Below are positions 8,058 through 17,222 of a stretch of 64,000 bases of DNA, piece by piece. The stretch lies in assembly GCA_036788215.1 (NCBI GenBank), contig DAIQNV010000008.1, positions 6,968 to 70,967 on the forward strand, in the 5' to 3' direction. Below the pieces are notes generated by a model. That model searched no databases. It worked only from the letters and a program-made list of their open reading frames with translations, and was not told the DNA's origin. Source of the stretch: DAIQNV01 sp036788215 (GTDB taxonomy: Bacteria > Planctomycetota > Phycisphaerae > Phycisphaerales > UBA1924). Every line of letters begins with the position of its first letter. Within the stretch, counting starts at the first letter, position 1. Made by a program: the position numbers and the translations under genes.

Positions 8058-9482
8058 TCACCCTTCGACCGGGGCGGCGGACCGCTCCCACGCGAGCATC
8101 CCGCCCTCGAGGTTGATCACCCGCCGGCCAGCGCGCTGGAGATACGCCGACGCCCGCGCCGAGCGGGCCCCGCTGCGGCAATTGATGAGCAGTGTCTCGT
8201 CCCCGGGCACCTCGTCCATGCGGCCCGCCAAGCGCGTGTGCGCGATGTTGACCGCGCCCGGGATGTGCCCGGCGTGGAACTCGGTCCTGCGCCGGACATC
8301 CAGCACCCCGACCTTCCCCGCCTCGACGAGCGTGACCGCCTGGTCGACCGGGATCTCCTCGAGAGTCTCGAGCCCGTCCGCCGCGCCGACCTCCTGCGCG
8401 GGGCACCAGCCCCTGATCCGGTCGAGCCCGACGCGGATGAGATCGCGGATCGCCTCCTCGAGCCTCGCCTCCTCGATGATGAGGTAGATGTCCTCCGTGT
8501 CGCGGATCATCGAGCCCGCGTCGGTGTTGAAGGATTTCGAGAGCGGGAAGGAGAGCGACCCCGCGAGGTGCCCCGCCCGGAAGGCCTCCCACACCCGCGT
8601 GTCGACGATCGCGACCGCCCGCGCATCGAGCGCCCGCAGTTCGGCGACGCTCAGGCGGGCGGGCTCCGGCAGCCCGCCCAGCACCGGCGGGCCCGCCTTG
8701 TTGTCGCGCTTCATGTTGGCGAAGTACGAGGGCGGCTCCGGCTGGCCCTCGAGGATGAAATCGACGAACCCCTGCTCCGTCGCGGCGGCCTGGATCGCGG
8801 GGTTGAAGCGTTTCTCGTATCCAATGGTGCTCATCGGCACCGCGCCGAGCGCCTTCCCGCACGCGCTCCCCGCGCCGTGGGCGGGCCACACCTGCACGAA
8901 GTCCGGGATCGCGTCCAGCGTCTTCAACGTCGCATAGAGCCGGCGGGCGGCGGGCTCCATCGCCCCCGCGTGCCCCGCGGCGGTTTCCAGGAGGTCGGGC
9001 CGGCCCAGGTCGCCGACGAAAACGAAGTCGCCCGTCGCCATGCCGATCGGCGCCGTCGCGTTGGCCCCGTGATCGGTCACGAGGAACACGAGGTGCTCGG
9101 GCGTGTGCCCCGGGGTGTGCAGCGCCTGGAACTCGATGTTCCCGATCCGGAAGCCGTCGCCATCCTTCAGCAGCTTGTGGTCGTAGGACCCGCCGCCCAG
9201 TTTCTTGTCGAGCCAGGCGTACTTCCAGTCCGCGTCTCCCTCGTCGGAGACGTACACCGTGGCGCCCACGCGCTCCGCGAGTTCGCGGGATCCCGACACG
9301 AAGTCCGCGTGGATGTGGGTCTCCGCGACCGCGATGATCCGCAGCCCGTTGGCACGCGCCAGGTCGATGTACCGATCGACGTCCCGTTCGGGGTCGATCA
9401 CGACCGCCTCGCCGGTCTTCTGACACCCGATGAGGTACGCGGCCTGAGCCAGCTTCTCGTCGTAGATCATCCGCATGAACAC
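8058..9482 (-). CDS. CstB-like persulfide dioxygenase/rhodanese fusion
   Basis: 474 residues from the GTG at 9482, preferred because AGGAGG lies eight bases upstream and the resulting N-terminus (MFMRMIYDEKLAQAAYLIG) matches the family start. An N-terminal metallo-beta-lactamase domain contains THIHADF, TPGHTPEH and GDFVFVGDLGRPDL, as in non-haem iron persulfide dioxygenases. A degenerate rhodanese domain without a catalytic Cys follows (about 285-370), then an active-type rhodanese with INCRSGARSARASAYL. This is the architecture of CstB, which oxidises persulfides and handles thiosulfate. It is a single gene, convergent with the phosphoesterase; no sulfide:quinone reductase or CsoR/CstR is visible nearby. 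Confidence 0.8.
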   Translation of the reverse strand: MFMRMIYDEKLAQAAYLIGCQKTGEAVVIDPERDVDRYIDLARANGLRIIAVAETHIHADFVSGSRELAERVGATVYVSDEGDADWKYAWLDKKLGGGSYDHKLLKDGDGFRIGNIEFQALHTPGHTPEHLVFLVTDHGANATAPIGMATGDFVFVGDLGRPDLLETAAGHAGAMEPAARRLYATLKTLDAIPDFVQVWPAHGAGSACGKALGAVPMSTIGYEKRFNPAIQAAATEQGFVDFILEGQPEPPSYFANMKRDNKAGPPVLGGLPEPARLSVAELRALDARAVAIVDTRVWEAFRAGHLAGSLSFPLSKSFNTDAGSMIRDTEDIYLIIEEARLEEAIRDLIRVGLDRIRGWCPAQEVGAADGLETLEEIPVDQAVTLVEAGKVGVLDVRRRTEFHAGHIPGAVNIAHTRLAGRMDEVPGDETLLINCRSGARSARASAYLQRAGRRVINLEGGMLAWERSAAPVEG

Positions 9483-9672
9483 GGGATCGCCTCCTTCCGC
9501 AATGCAGCGCCCGCCCGGAGGGGCGGCCCTGCCTGCAATTAGAGGCACGCGCCTTCGCGAGGCTCCCGGGCCAAGCAAAAAGACCTCCCGCCGAAGCCGT
9601 CCGATCGGCAGATCTGCCACAAGTGCCTTATTCACAGCAGCTTGCGGCATACGGGCCTGAAGGTTCGGTCGG

Positions 9673-10725
9673 TCAGGGCCTCTCGGGTCGGCGCTCTGCG
9701 GGGGCCAGTTCGCGGATGATCTGCTTGGGCCGGCGGTCCTCGAAGTAGAGGCCCCAGTGCTTCTCCGCCCCGAGGGGGTTGTTGGGGTCGCCCTTCCAGC
9801 TTTCGTCGAAGGCCTCGAAGAAGAAGGTCGTGATGTTCATCTCCTTCGCCCAGTCGTACAGCTCACGGTAGTAGCGGACCTGCAGCTCCTCCGACGCGCG
9901 ATCGCCAAACTCGCTCGCGGTCGTCGTCCAGCCCGCCTCCGCGATCACGAGCTTCGCGTCGGGAAGCGCATCGCGGACGCGCTGCATGTTCTCGATCGTG
10001 TAGCTCAGCCCGTCCTCGATGCCCCGCTCCTCCCAGATCGGATAGGTGTGGACCGACACGAAGTCGAGCTCCCGCGCCAGATCCGTGTGCACCGTCCAGG
10101 GCACGTAGTTCTCTGCGACGGTGACCGGCTGCTCGATCGCCGCCTTCACCGTGCCAACATACGCCAGAACGGACTCGACCGGCACCAGGTGGTCGGTCCA
10201 GTCGACCAGCGCCTCGTTGCCGACCGAGACCGCGACCACGATCTCCGGGTACCGGTGCGCGAGCCCGATCGCCCGGCCGACCTCCTCGGCGTTGCCCAGC
10301 TTGTTGGCCGCGAGGACCTCGTCGGGGTAGGGCTCGGGCATCCAGGGGCAGTTGGGGTTGCTGAGTTCCGCGGAGAGCCACGCCCCGAGCATGACGCGGA
10401 TCGGCAGGTCGTGCTTCTCGATCACGCGGAGCACCGACTGCGAGTGGGGCCCGCTGTCGTACACGCGGATGAGGCGGAAGGGCGTGTCGCGGATCAGGAT
10501 CCGCAGGTCCTCCAGCACCTCCTCGTCCGTCGGGTAGACGCCCCCGTCGCCCCGATCCGGGTGCTGGCCCGCGCGGTACCCCGAGTAGGAGATCGCGAAC
10601 ACCCGCCCGTCGAGCAGGGCGTCACGCGACTGCGCGATCGGCGCGGGCCGGTCGGAGGGCTGTGCGGCGGCGCAGGCCGGCGCGCCGAGGAAAGCGGTGC
10701 AGAGAATCGCGAGCAGACGCTTCAT
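9673..10725 (-). CDS. GH17-type secreted beta-glucanase
   Basis: 350 residues. The signal peptide is about residues 1-21 (LLAILCTAFLGAPACAAAQ); the Cys does not sit in a good lipobox. The TIM-barrel enzyme has the probable acid/base in SVGNEALVDW (Glu171) and the nucleophile in VIAEAGWTTT (Glu263), both typical of family GH17 (beta-1,3- or related beta-glucan hydrolases and transglycosylases). FFFEAFDESWKG near the C-terminus also fits. It lies 21 bases downstream of a GPH sugar symporter gene on the same strand, suggesting secretion of the enzyme and uptake of its products by the partner. Linkage specificity cannot be read from the sequence. Confidence 0.8.
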   Translation of the reverse strand: MKRLLAILCTAFLGAPACAAAQPSDRPAPIAQSRDALLDGRVFAISYSGYRAGQHPDRGDGGVYPTDEEVLEDLRILIRDTPFRLIRVYDSGPHSQSVLRVIEKHDLPIRVMLGAWLSAELSNPNCPWMPEPYPDEVLAANKLGNAEEVGRAIGLAHRYPEIVVAVSVGNEALVDWTDHLVPVESVLAYVGTVKAAIEQPVTVAENYVPWTVHTDLARELDFVSVHTYPIWEERGIEDGLSYTIENMQRVRDALPDAKLVIAEAGWTTTASEFGDRASEELQVRYYRELYDWAKEMNITTFFFEAFDESWKGDPNNPLGAEKHWGLYFEDRRPKQIIRELAPAERRPERP

Positions 10726-10746
10726 GTGGGTCTCCGATGCGCGGGA

Positions 10747-12201
10747 TCAGGCGGTCGGCTCGCCGGCGCCGCCGGGTCCGCCGCCCTTCCGCTCGTCCAG
10801 TTGCCTCCGGACCTCGCGAGCCCGGGCCTCGTCCACACCGTAGGTGGACATCACGATGATGGCGATGAGCGTGCCGACGACCGGGACCGCGATGTAGGCG
10901 AGCCGGAGCCCCGTCAGGTTGACCTCCCGGGCCTCGTCGCCGAAGCCGACCGCGTCGAGGATCAGCCCGCCCCCGAGGCCCGCGATCGCGAAGCCGAACT
11001 TCACCATCCACCAGTACACCGCGCCGAAGACGCCCTCGCGCCGGGCCCCGGTGTTGAGCTCGTCGAGGTCGCAGATGTCGGCGGTCATCGACATCATGAT
11101 CGTGAACAGCCCGCCGATGCCGAAGGCGAAGAAGGGCAGCGGGATGAACATAAAGTAGGGCTCCCCGGGGCGGAAGCACCACCAGAAGAGCACATAGCCC
11201 ACGAGCGAGATGCTCTGCGAGATCAGGAACGCCCGGCGCTTGCCGAACCTCTGGGCCATCCACGCGACGATCGGGATCACCAGCACGCAGGTCGTCACGG
11301 CGCTCATCGTGCCGAACCAGCTGGGCCAGGTGCCCGCGCCCTCCGGCCCCGCGTCGCCCCCGTGCATGTAGTGCACGATGATGAACCAGCTCAGGCCCGC
11401 GACCGTGTTGAACGCGTTGAAGACGAAGAAGGTCGCGATGCAGATCTGGCGGAAGGGCTTGAGCCGCAGGGTCTGGCCGAAGCCCCTGGCCAGGCTCGCG
11501 ACGTTCCGCTTGATGTTCCGGAGCGACAGGTCCTCGAGCTTCGAGGGATCGACCGGCCTGGTCTTGCAGAAGATTGCCGGGACGATCGCGATCGCCATGC
11601 AGCCCAGCCCGACGTACACCGCGAGCGTGCGGGCCCCCGCAGGAGCATCCTCGAACAACTGATCGTTGTAGATCACAACCCAGAACCAGGGCACGATCAC
11701 CCACGCCAGCTGCCCGATCCACTGCGCGACCGCCATCAGGCGCGTCCGCTCGTGGAAGTCGTCGCTCATTTCATAGCCCATCGCGACGTAGGGCGTCGCG
11801 AAGATGGTCAGGCCGAGGTAGAAGACGAACGCCAGCAGCAGGAAGTAGATGAAGTTGTACTGCTGCCCGTTCTCCGGGTAGAGCTGCCACATGAAGACGT
11901 AGCTCAGCCCCGCGATGATCGCGCCGATCAGGATGTACGGACGCCGCCGGCCCCACCGCGAATTCGTGTTGTCGCTGACGAAGCCCATCACCGGGTCCGT
12001 CAACGCATCGCTCAAGCGGGGCAGGAAGAACAGGATGCCCCACATCCACCCGGGGAACCCGAGCCCCTGCACCAGCACCACCATGAAGACGCCCAGCGCC
12101 GCCGGGAACATCTGGTTGCCCAGCATCCCCACGCCGTAGGCGACCTTCTGGAACATCGGGATGCGATTCGACGGCTGCTCAACAGGCAGGGACGCGGGCA
12201 T
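10747..12201 (-). CDS. GPH-family sugar:cation symporter (MFS)
   Basis: 484 residues, about 12 membrane helices. The start MPASLPVEQPSNRIPMFQKVAYGVGMLGNQMF resembles MelB-like glycoside-pentoside-hexuronide symporters, and the cytoplasmic loop TDPVMGFVSDNTNSRWGRRRP carries the family's signature between helices 2 and 3. The frame stays open far upstream, but that part overlaps pntB antisense and is not protein-like, so the ATG at 12201 is used. The C-terminal tail is polar and Gly-rich. The GH17 gene follows after 21 bases. The likely substrate is an oligosaccharide or glycoside released from a beta-glucan; this is inferred from context only. Confidence 0.82.
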   Translation of the reverse strand: MPASLPVEQPSNRIPMFQKVAYGVGMLGNQMFPAALGVFMVVLVQGLGFPGWMWGILFFLPRLSDALTDPVMGFVSDNTNSRWGRRRPYILIGAIIAGLSYVFMWQLYPENGQQYNFIYFLLLAFVFYLGLTIFATPYVAMGYEMSDDFHERTRLMAVAQWIGQLAWVIVPWFWVVIYNDQLFEDAPAGARTLAVYVGLGCMAIAIVPAIFCKTRPVDPSKLEDLSLRNIKRNVASLARGFGQTLRLKPFRQICIATFFVFNAFNTVAGLSWFIIVHYMHGGDAGPEGAGTWPSWFGTMSAVTTCVLVIPIVAWMAQRFGKRRAFLISQSISLVGYVLFWWCFRPGEPYFMFIPLPFFAFGIGGLFTIMMSMTADICDLDELNTGARREGVFGAVYWWMVKFGFAIAGLGGGLILDAVGFGDEAREVNLTGLRLAYIAVPVVGTLIAIIVMSTYGVDEARAREVRRQLDERKGGGPGGAGEPTA

Positions 12202-12464
12202 CGAGGCACTCCGATTCTGGCTCCGGGCGGACCGGCCCGCGCCCGAAGAAGGCAGCGGGACGCGACCTCCCCTCCCGCGCACGCGGTTCCCCCGGAGCAC
12301 GGGACCCCCGCCCGCACGCGGGCGACGCTCGGGCGAGTGTAGTGAGCCGCGCACCGGGAGGCCCCGCCGGCCGATTGCCCCCCCTCTGTGCTGAACAGAT
12401 GGCCTGCGACGATCGCACCCTGTGAGGGCCGGGACCGGGACGGGGAACGGGGCGGGGGACGGGC

Positions 12465-13835
12465 TCAGTCGCTCTTGAACTCGTTCACGACCGCGGCGAT
12501 GGAGGCCTTGGCGTCCCCGAAGAGCATGCGGGTGTTGGGTAGGAAGAACAGGGCGTTCTGCACGCCCGCGAAGCCGGCGCTCATGGATCGCTTGAGCACC
12601 ACGACGGTCCGGGCCCGGTCCGCGTCGATGATCGGCATGCCGAAGAGCGGGCTGTCGGGCTTCGATCGGGCGTCGGGGTTGACCACGTCGTTGGCCCCGA
12701 TGACGAGGGCGACGTCGACGGTCTCCATCGCGGGGTTCACGTCCCCCGGCTCCGTGAGGTTCTCGTAGGGCACGCCTGATTCCGCGAGCAGGACGTTCAT
12801 GTGCCCGGGCATGCGCCCCGCGACCGGGTGGATCACGAAGCGCACCTCGACCCCGTGCTCCTGCAGCAGGTCGGCGAGTTCCTGCACGACGTGCTGCGCC
12901 TGCGCGACCGCCATGCCGTACCCCGGGATGATCAGCACCGACCGGGCCGCCTCGAGCAGGGCGTAGGTGTCGGGCGCGCTGATCGGGCGGATCGAGCCCT
13001 CCTCGCCGGCCGAGGAGGCGCCCGGGGCGGGCGAGCCGAACCCCGCGAAGAGCACATTGCTCAGGGAGCGGTTCATCGCCTTGCACATCACCCGCGTGAG
13101 CATGAGGCCGCTCGCGCCGACGAGCGTGCCCGCGACGACGAGCACGACGCTGCCGGTGGCGAGACCGGCGAGCGTCGCCGCGACGCCGGAGTAGCTGTTC
13201 AGGAGGCTCACGACCACCGGCATGTCGCCCCCTCCGATGCGGACGACCGCGAGCAGCCCGACCACGACGGTCATCGTGCCCAGGGCGATGAGGATCGCCG
13301 CCGGCTCGTCGATGAAGATCGCCGCGATGCCGGTCGCGAGCATGACCAGGACCGTCAGCGCCGTGAACACGAGCTGCCCGGGGAAGCTGTAGGGCGAGGA
13401 CTTGACGTAGCCCGCGAGCTTCCCGAAGGCGACAAGGCTGCCCGAGAACGCGACGCCACCCACGACGATGGCCGCCGCCGCAGCGGTGCGGGCGCCGGGC
13501 CCGGGGCCCTCTTCCGCGACGAGCTCGAGCACGCCTACCAGGGCGGACGCGAGCCCGCCGAGCCCGTTGAACAGGGCCACGAGCTCGGGCATCGCGGTCA
13601 TCTTGACCCGCGCCGCCGAGACGACGCCGACCGCAGAACCCACCAGGCCCGCGAGCGCCACGATGGACCACTGCACATCCGCGTGGATGAGCGCCGCGAC
13701 GACCGCGAGCAGCATGGCACCGGCGGAGATCGCGTTGCCGAGCCGGGCGGTCCGCTGGTGACCCAGGAGCTTGATGCCGATGATGAAGGCGAGGCACGCC
13801 CCGATATTGAGCGCGCTGACCAGCGGATTGTTCAC
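12465..13835 (-). CDS. pntB: NAD(P) transhydrogenase subunit beta
   Basis: 456 residues, close to the usual 460. It starts at a GTG that overlaps the stop of pntAB (GTGA), implying translational coupling. Membrane helices occupy about residues 1-260 (NNPLVSALNIGACLAFIIGIKLLGH, LVALFNGLGGLASALVG). The C-terminal NADP-binding domain III contains IIPGYGMAVAQAQHVVQELADLL, IHPVAGRMPGHMNVLLAE, LVIGANDVVNPDA and VVVLKRSMSAGFAGVQN. Together with PntAA and PntAB it forms the membrane proton-translocating transhydrogenase that transfers hydride between NADH and NADP+. It is the last gene of an apparent eda-kdgK-pnt operon. Confidence 0.93.
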   Translation of the reverse strand: MNNPLVSALNIGACLAFIIGIKLLGHQRTARLGNAISAGAMLLAVVAALIHADVQWSIVALAGLVGSAVGVVSAARVKMTAMPELVALFNGLGGLASALVGVLELVAEEGPGPGARTAAAAAIVVGGVAFSGSLVAFGKLAGYVKSSPYSFPGQLVFTALTVLVMLATGIAAIFIDEPAAILIALGTMTVVVGLLAVVRIGGGDMPVVVSLLNSYSGVAATLAGLATGSVVLVVAGTLVGASGLMLTRVMCKAMNRSLSNVLFAGFGSPAPGASSAGEEGSIRPISAPDTYALLEAARSVLIIPGYGMAVAQAQHVVQELADLLQEHGVEVRFVIHPVAGRMPGHMNVLLAESGVPYENLTEPGDVNPAMETVDVALVIGANDVVNPDARSKPDSPLFGMPIIDADRARTVVVLKRSMSAGFAGVQNALFFLPNTRMLFGDAKASIAAVVNEFKSD

Positions 13836-14122
13836 TTCACGCCCCCCCGTCCGGAGGGCCCGCCCGCGCGGAACATGTTGAGCATCCGCTCGGTCACGAG
13901 GTAGCCCCCGACGACGTTGGTCGCCGCCGCTGCGAGGGCGAGCCCCGCCAGGGCGTCGGCCCAGAAGCCGTCGAGGCCGGTCGCGATGATCGCCCCGACG
14001 ATCGTGATGCCCGAGATCGCGTTCGACCCCGACATCAGGGGCGTGTGCAGCTGCGACGGGATCTTGCGTATCAGTTCGATCCCGAGGGCCGCGGAAAGAA
14101 CGAGCACCAGCAGCATCATCAT
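13832..14122 (-). CDS. pntAB: NAD(P) transhydrogenase subunit alpha, membrane part (PntAB)
   Basis: 96 residues with three membrane helices (MMMLLVLVLSAALGIELIRK; SGSNAISGITIVGAIIATG; LAGLALAAAATNVVGGYLVTERML). KIPSQLHTPLMSGSNAISGI is the conserved motif of the small alpha-2 subunit in organisms where PntA is split in two. It overlaps pntAA by ATGA and pntB by GTGA. It supplies part of the proton channel between the two nucleotide domains. The cytoplasmic tail RMLNMFRAGGPSGRGGVK is ordinary for the family. Confidence 0.92.
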   Translation of the reverse strand: MMMLLVLVLSAALGIELIRKIPSQLHTPLMSGSNAISGITIVGAIIATGLDGFWADALAGLALAAAATNVVGGYLVTERMLNMFRAGGPSGRGGVK

Positions 14123-15300
14123 GACCCGGCCCCCCTGGTCTCCCGCACATGCTCACGGACGCGAGCGTCCCGGATCTCCCCCGCGTGCGTCAGCAGCACC
14201 GCGGAAAGCACGGGGTCGTCCTCGTGAGCCCTGACGACCGCCCGATCCTTCTCGAGAACATGCCCGAGCAGGGCGAGGATGTTCGACCCGAGCACCTGGC
14301 TCGCGTCGTGGGCGACGCGCGATGGCAGGTGGGGATCACCGATGACCTTCACACCACGGATATCAACGACCCGCCCGGGCTCGGCGCCCTCGACATTCCC
14401 GCCCGTCGCGACCGCCATGTCCACGACCACCGAGCCGGGCGTCATCCCCTCGACCATGTCGCGCGTCACCAGGATCGGTGCCCGCCGGCCAAAGACCTGC
14501 GCCGTCGTGATCACGATGTCCGACTCGGCGCAGTACGCCGCCATCGCGCGGCGCTGGGCGGTGATCTCGTCCGGGGTCAGTTCCCGGGCATACCCGCCCG
14601 CGCCTTCGCGATCGGACGCCCGCGTGTCGATCTTCGCGACCTTCGCCCCGAGCGAGGTGATCTGCTCCTGCGCCGCCGCCCGGACGTCGTACCCCGTCAC
14701 CCGCGCCCCGAGCCGACCGGCGGTCGCGAGCGCCTGCAGCCCCGCGACCCCCGCGCCGACGATGAACACCTTCGCGGGCCGGATCGTCCCCGCTGCGGTC
14801 GACATCATCGGGAGCGCCTTGGGGAGGTGATCCGCCGCTGCCAGCACCGCTGCGTACCCCGCCAGGCTCGCCTGCGAACTCAGCGCGTCCATGGGCTGCG
14901 CGATCGTGGTTCGCGGGACGAGCTCGAGCGCCAGCGACGACACCGACCGTGCCGCCAGGTCCTCGACCAGCGCGCACTGGTTGAAGGGGTCCAAGAGCCC
15001 GACCAGCACCGTCTCCCGCGTCAGCCGGGCCGCCACCCCGGGGGCCGGCGGGCCCACGCAGACCGCGACCCCGTCCGCGGGCGGCGCGTCCGGGTCTACC
15101 ACCTTGGCGCCCACCGCCCCGTACGCGTCGTCTCCGAACCCGGGCGTCGCGGAAAGCCCCCGGGGCACCCGCACAGTCCAGCCCTCACGGACGAGCCCCC
15201 GCGCGTGCTCGGGCGTGAGGGGGACGCGCCGCTCTTCGGGATCGGCGATCGGCAGAATGGTCAGAACACGTCCGGTGTGAACGGGGGACTCGTCGGGCAT
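14119..15300 (-). CDS. pntAA: NAD(P) transhydrogenase subunit alpha, soluble NAD-binding part (PntAA)
   Basis: 393 residues, the normal size for the separate domain I protein. It has the alanine dehydrogenase/transhydrogenase fold: PEERRVPLTPEHA near the N-terminus, SSQASLAGYAAVL, the Rossmann motif VFIVGAGVAGLQALATAGRLGARVTGYDVR (about 178-207) and TPGSVVVDMAVATGGNVEG. It binds NAD(H) on the cytoplasmic face. The ATG lies 18 bases after the kdgK stop, and its own stop overlaps the pntAB start. Its position directly behind kdgK suggests it responds to the same signal as uronate catabolism. Confidence 0.93.
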   Translation of the reverse strand: MPDESPVHTGRVLTILPIADPEERRVPLTPEHARGLVREGWTVRVPRGLSATPGFGDDAYGAVGAKVVDPDAPPADGVAVCVGPPAPGVAARLTRETVLVGLLDPFNQCALVEDLAARSVSSLALELVPRTTIAQPMDALSSQASLAGYAAVLAAADHLPKALPMMSTAAGTIRPAKVFIVGAGVAGLQALATAGRLGARVTGYDVRAAAQEQITSLGAKVAKIDTRASDREGAGGYARELTPDEITAQRRAMAAYCAESDIVITTAQVFGRRAPILVTRDMVEGMTPGSVVVDMAVATGGNVEGAEPGRVVDIRGVKVIGDPHLPSRVAHDASQVLGSNILALLGHVLEKDRAVVRAHEDDPVLSAVLLTHAGEIRDARVREHVRETRGAGS

Positions 15301-15318
15301 GCGGGGGCCTTGCAGGGT

Positions 15319-16365
15319 TCAGCGATGCACCCGACCGGAGCCCCCGGTCTTGAGCATGCGACGGACATCATCGGTGGAGACCAGGTTGAAGTCCCCGGGG
15401 ATCGTCTGCTTCAGGCACGACGCGGCTACAGCGAATTCGAGCGCATCCCGGGTTGAGGATTCATGGAGCAGCCCCGCGATCAGCCCCCCCGCGAAGGCGT
15501 CCCCGCCTCCCACGCGGTCGACGATCTGTATGTCATACTCCCTCGAGCGGAAGGGCTCCCGGCAGTCCGCGTCGTCGAGCATGATCGCCGACCACCCGTT
15601 CCGGCTGGCGCTGATGCTCTCGCGCAGCGTGATCGCCACCGTATCGAAGGCAAATTCGTCCTTCAGACGGGCGCACAGCCTCCCGTACGCCCCGATGTCG
15701 AGTTCACCCCGGTCGACGTCGGTGTTCTCCGGCTCGACGCCCAGCGACTTCTGGGCGTCCTCCTCGTTGCAGATGCAGACATCGACGTGCTTCATCAGGG
15801 GCCGCATGATTGCCCGGGCCCGGTCCGTCGTCCACAGCTTCGCCCGAAAGTTCAGGTCGCACGAGACGCGGACGCCCCGCTCCCCCGCCGCCTCGCACAG
15901 CCTTGCCACGCACGCCGCGGGCCCCTCCCCGAGCGCGGGGGTGATACCGGTCCAGTGCAGCCACGTCGCGCCCCGGAGCGCCGCGTCGACATCCAGGTCC
16001 CCGGGCGTCATTTCCGCCATCGCGGAGTGCGCCCGGTCGTACACCACGTTGCTCCCCCGCTGGCTCGCCCCGGTCTCCAGGAAATAGATCCCCGCGCGCT
16101 CCCCGCCCCGGACGATGCCCGAGGTGTCCACCCCGAACCGGCGCAGGTGGTTCACCGCCCCCTGCCCCACCTCGTGCGCCGGAAGACGGCTGACGAACGA
16201 CGCCTCCACCCCGTAGTTGCACAGGCTCACCGCCACGTTCGCCTCCCCGCCCCCGTAGGTGACATCGAGCGACGCCGCCTGCAGCAAACGCTGATGCCCC
16301 GGCGTCGACAGCCGCAGCATGATCTCACCGAACGTGACGACACGATGCGCAACAGGACCGGGCAT
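15319..16365 (-). CDS. kdgK: 2-dehydro-3-deoxygluconate kinase (PfkB family)
   Basis: 348 residues from the ATG at 16365 (MPGPVAHRVVTFGEIMLRL), the natural start for PfkB sugar kinases; six more codons are open upstream. It shows the N-terminal substrate segment YGGGEANVAVSLCNYG, SCDLNFRAKLW, CNEEDAQKSLG and the ATP/anion-hole motif RVGGGDAFAGGLI with the catalytic Asp. It phosphorylates 2-keto-3-deoxygluconate to KDPG, the step before Eda, whose gene lies immediately upstream (36 bases). Fructokinase-like specificity is less likely given the eda neighbour and the surrounding uronate genes. Confidence 0.85.
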   Translation of the reverse strand: MPGPVAHRVVTFGEIMLRLSTPGHQRLLQAASLDVTYGGGEANVAVSLCNYGVEASFVSRLPAHEVGQGAVNHLRRFGVDTSGIVRGGERAGIYFLETGASQRGSNVVYDRAHSAMAEMTPGDLDVDAALRGATWLHWTGITPALGEGPAACVARLCEAAGERGVRVSCDLNFRAKLWTTDRARAIMRPLMKHVDVCICNEEDAQKSLGVEPENTDVDRGELDIGAYGRLCARLKDEFAFDTVAITLRESISASRNGWSAIMLDDADCREPFRSREYDIQIVDRVGGGDAFAGGLIAGLLHESSTRDALEFAVAASCLKQTIPGDFNLVSTDDVRRMLKTGGSGRVHR

Positions 16366-16401
16366 CAGCGAACTCCAGAGCAAATCTCGCGACCACAGGA
16401 T

Positions 16402-17073
16402 TCAGAAACCCTCACGACGCGCCGCCCCCCCGCGGGCCCACGCGATCGACGCCACCAGACGCTCCGCCCGCGCCCGCAGTTCCCCCGTCGACCTCGACGC
16501 GACGACCTCCCGGTCCACGAGCGCGCTGCCCACCCCCACCGCGACCGCCCCCGCCCGCAGCCATTCCCCCGCGTTCTCCAGGCTCACCCCTCCCGTCGGC
16601 ATCAGGCGCAGGTGAGGCATCGGCGCGAGCACCCCCCGGAAGAACGCCATCCCCACCACGTCCGCCGGGAACACCTTCACGATCGCCGCCCCCGCGTCGG
16701 TCGCGTCCGCGATCTCCGTGGGCGTCAGGCACCCCGCGATCGCCGGCACCCCCGCCTCCGCCGCTAACCGGAGCACCGCCGGCCGGAACACCGGGCTCAC
16801 GACATACCCCGCCCCCGCGTCGATCGCCGCCCGCGCCTGGTCCGCGGTCAGCACCGACCCAACCCCCACAAGGTGCCCCGGGCCCAGCCGACGCGTCAAC
16901 TCGCCGATCCGCTCCACCGCGCCGGGCACCGTCAGCGTGATCTCGAGCGCCCGCACCCCCGCGTCCACCAGGGTCTCCGCGATCCACGCCACCGCGTCCC
17001 CATCCGCCGACCGCACCACCGCGACCGCCCCGGCCTCGATCAGTCGCTGCGTCGTCTCGTGGACACCATCCAT
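16402..17073 (-). CDS. eda: KDPG / 4-hydroxy-2-oxoglutarate aldolase
   Basis: 223 residues, the class I aldolase fold at normal length. Catalytic Glu44 lies in ALEITLTVPGA and the Schiff-base Lys133 in AAIVKVFPADVVG; PTGGVSLENAGEWL forms the phosphate-binding end of the barrel. It cleaves 2-keto-3-deoxy-6-phosphogluconate into pyruvate and glyceraldehyde 3-phosphate. It is the first gene of the minus-strand set eda-kdgK-pntAA-pntAB-pntB, divergent from the DUF4212/symporter/uxuA genes across 149 bases. Confidence 0.92.
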   Translation of the reverse strand: MDGVHETTQRLIEAGAVAVVRSADGDAVAWIAETLVDAGVRALEITLTVPGAVERIGELTRRLGPGHLVGVGSVLTADQARAAIDAGAGYVVSPVFRPAVLRLAAEAGVPAIAGCLTPTEIADATDAGAAIVKVFPADVVGMAFFRGVLAPMPHLRLMPTGGVSLENAGEWLRAGAVAVGVGSALVDREVVASRSTGELRARAERLVASIAWARGGAARREGF

Positions 17074-17222
17074 CGCGTGCTCCGCCGTCCACCCTCAGCC
17101 GTGTCCCGGGCGACCCATGCAGGATACCGCATCGCGCCCCCCACCACCCACCCACCCCCACTATCACCGCGCCCCGCCCGCCCCCCATCGCCCCGCGCAC
17201 CCGATCCGGTACGCTCCGCGCC

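Noticed and set aside
12202..13797. N-terminal extension of the GPH symporter frame
   Set aside because: The frame stays open upstream of 12201, but the sequence is Arg/Gly-rich, overlaps pntB antisense and lacks family similarity; the ATG at 12201 gives the normal N-terminus.
16395..16415. TTCAGAAACC as a further operator copy
   Set aside because: Only a half-site, not palindromic, and located at the end of the eda coding sequence.
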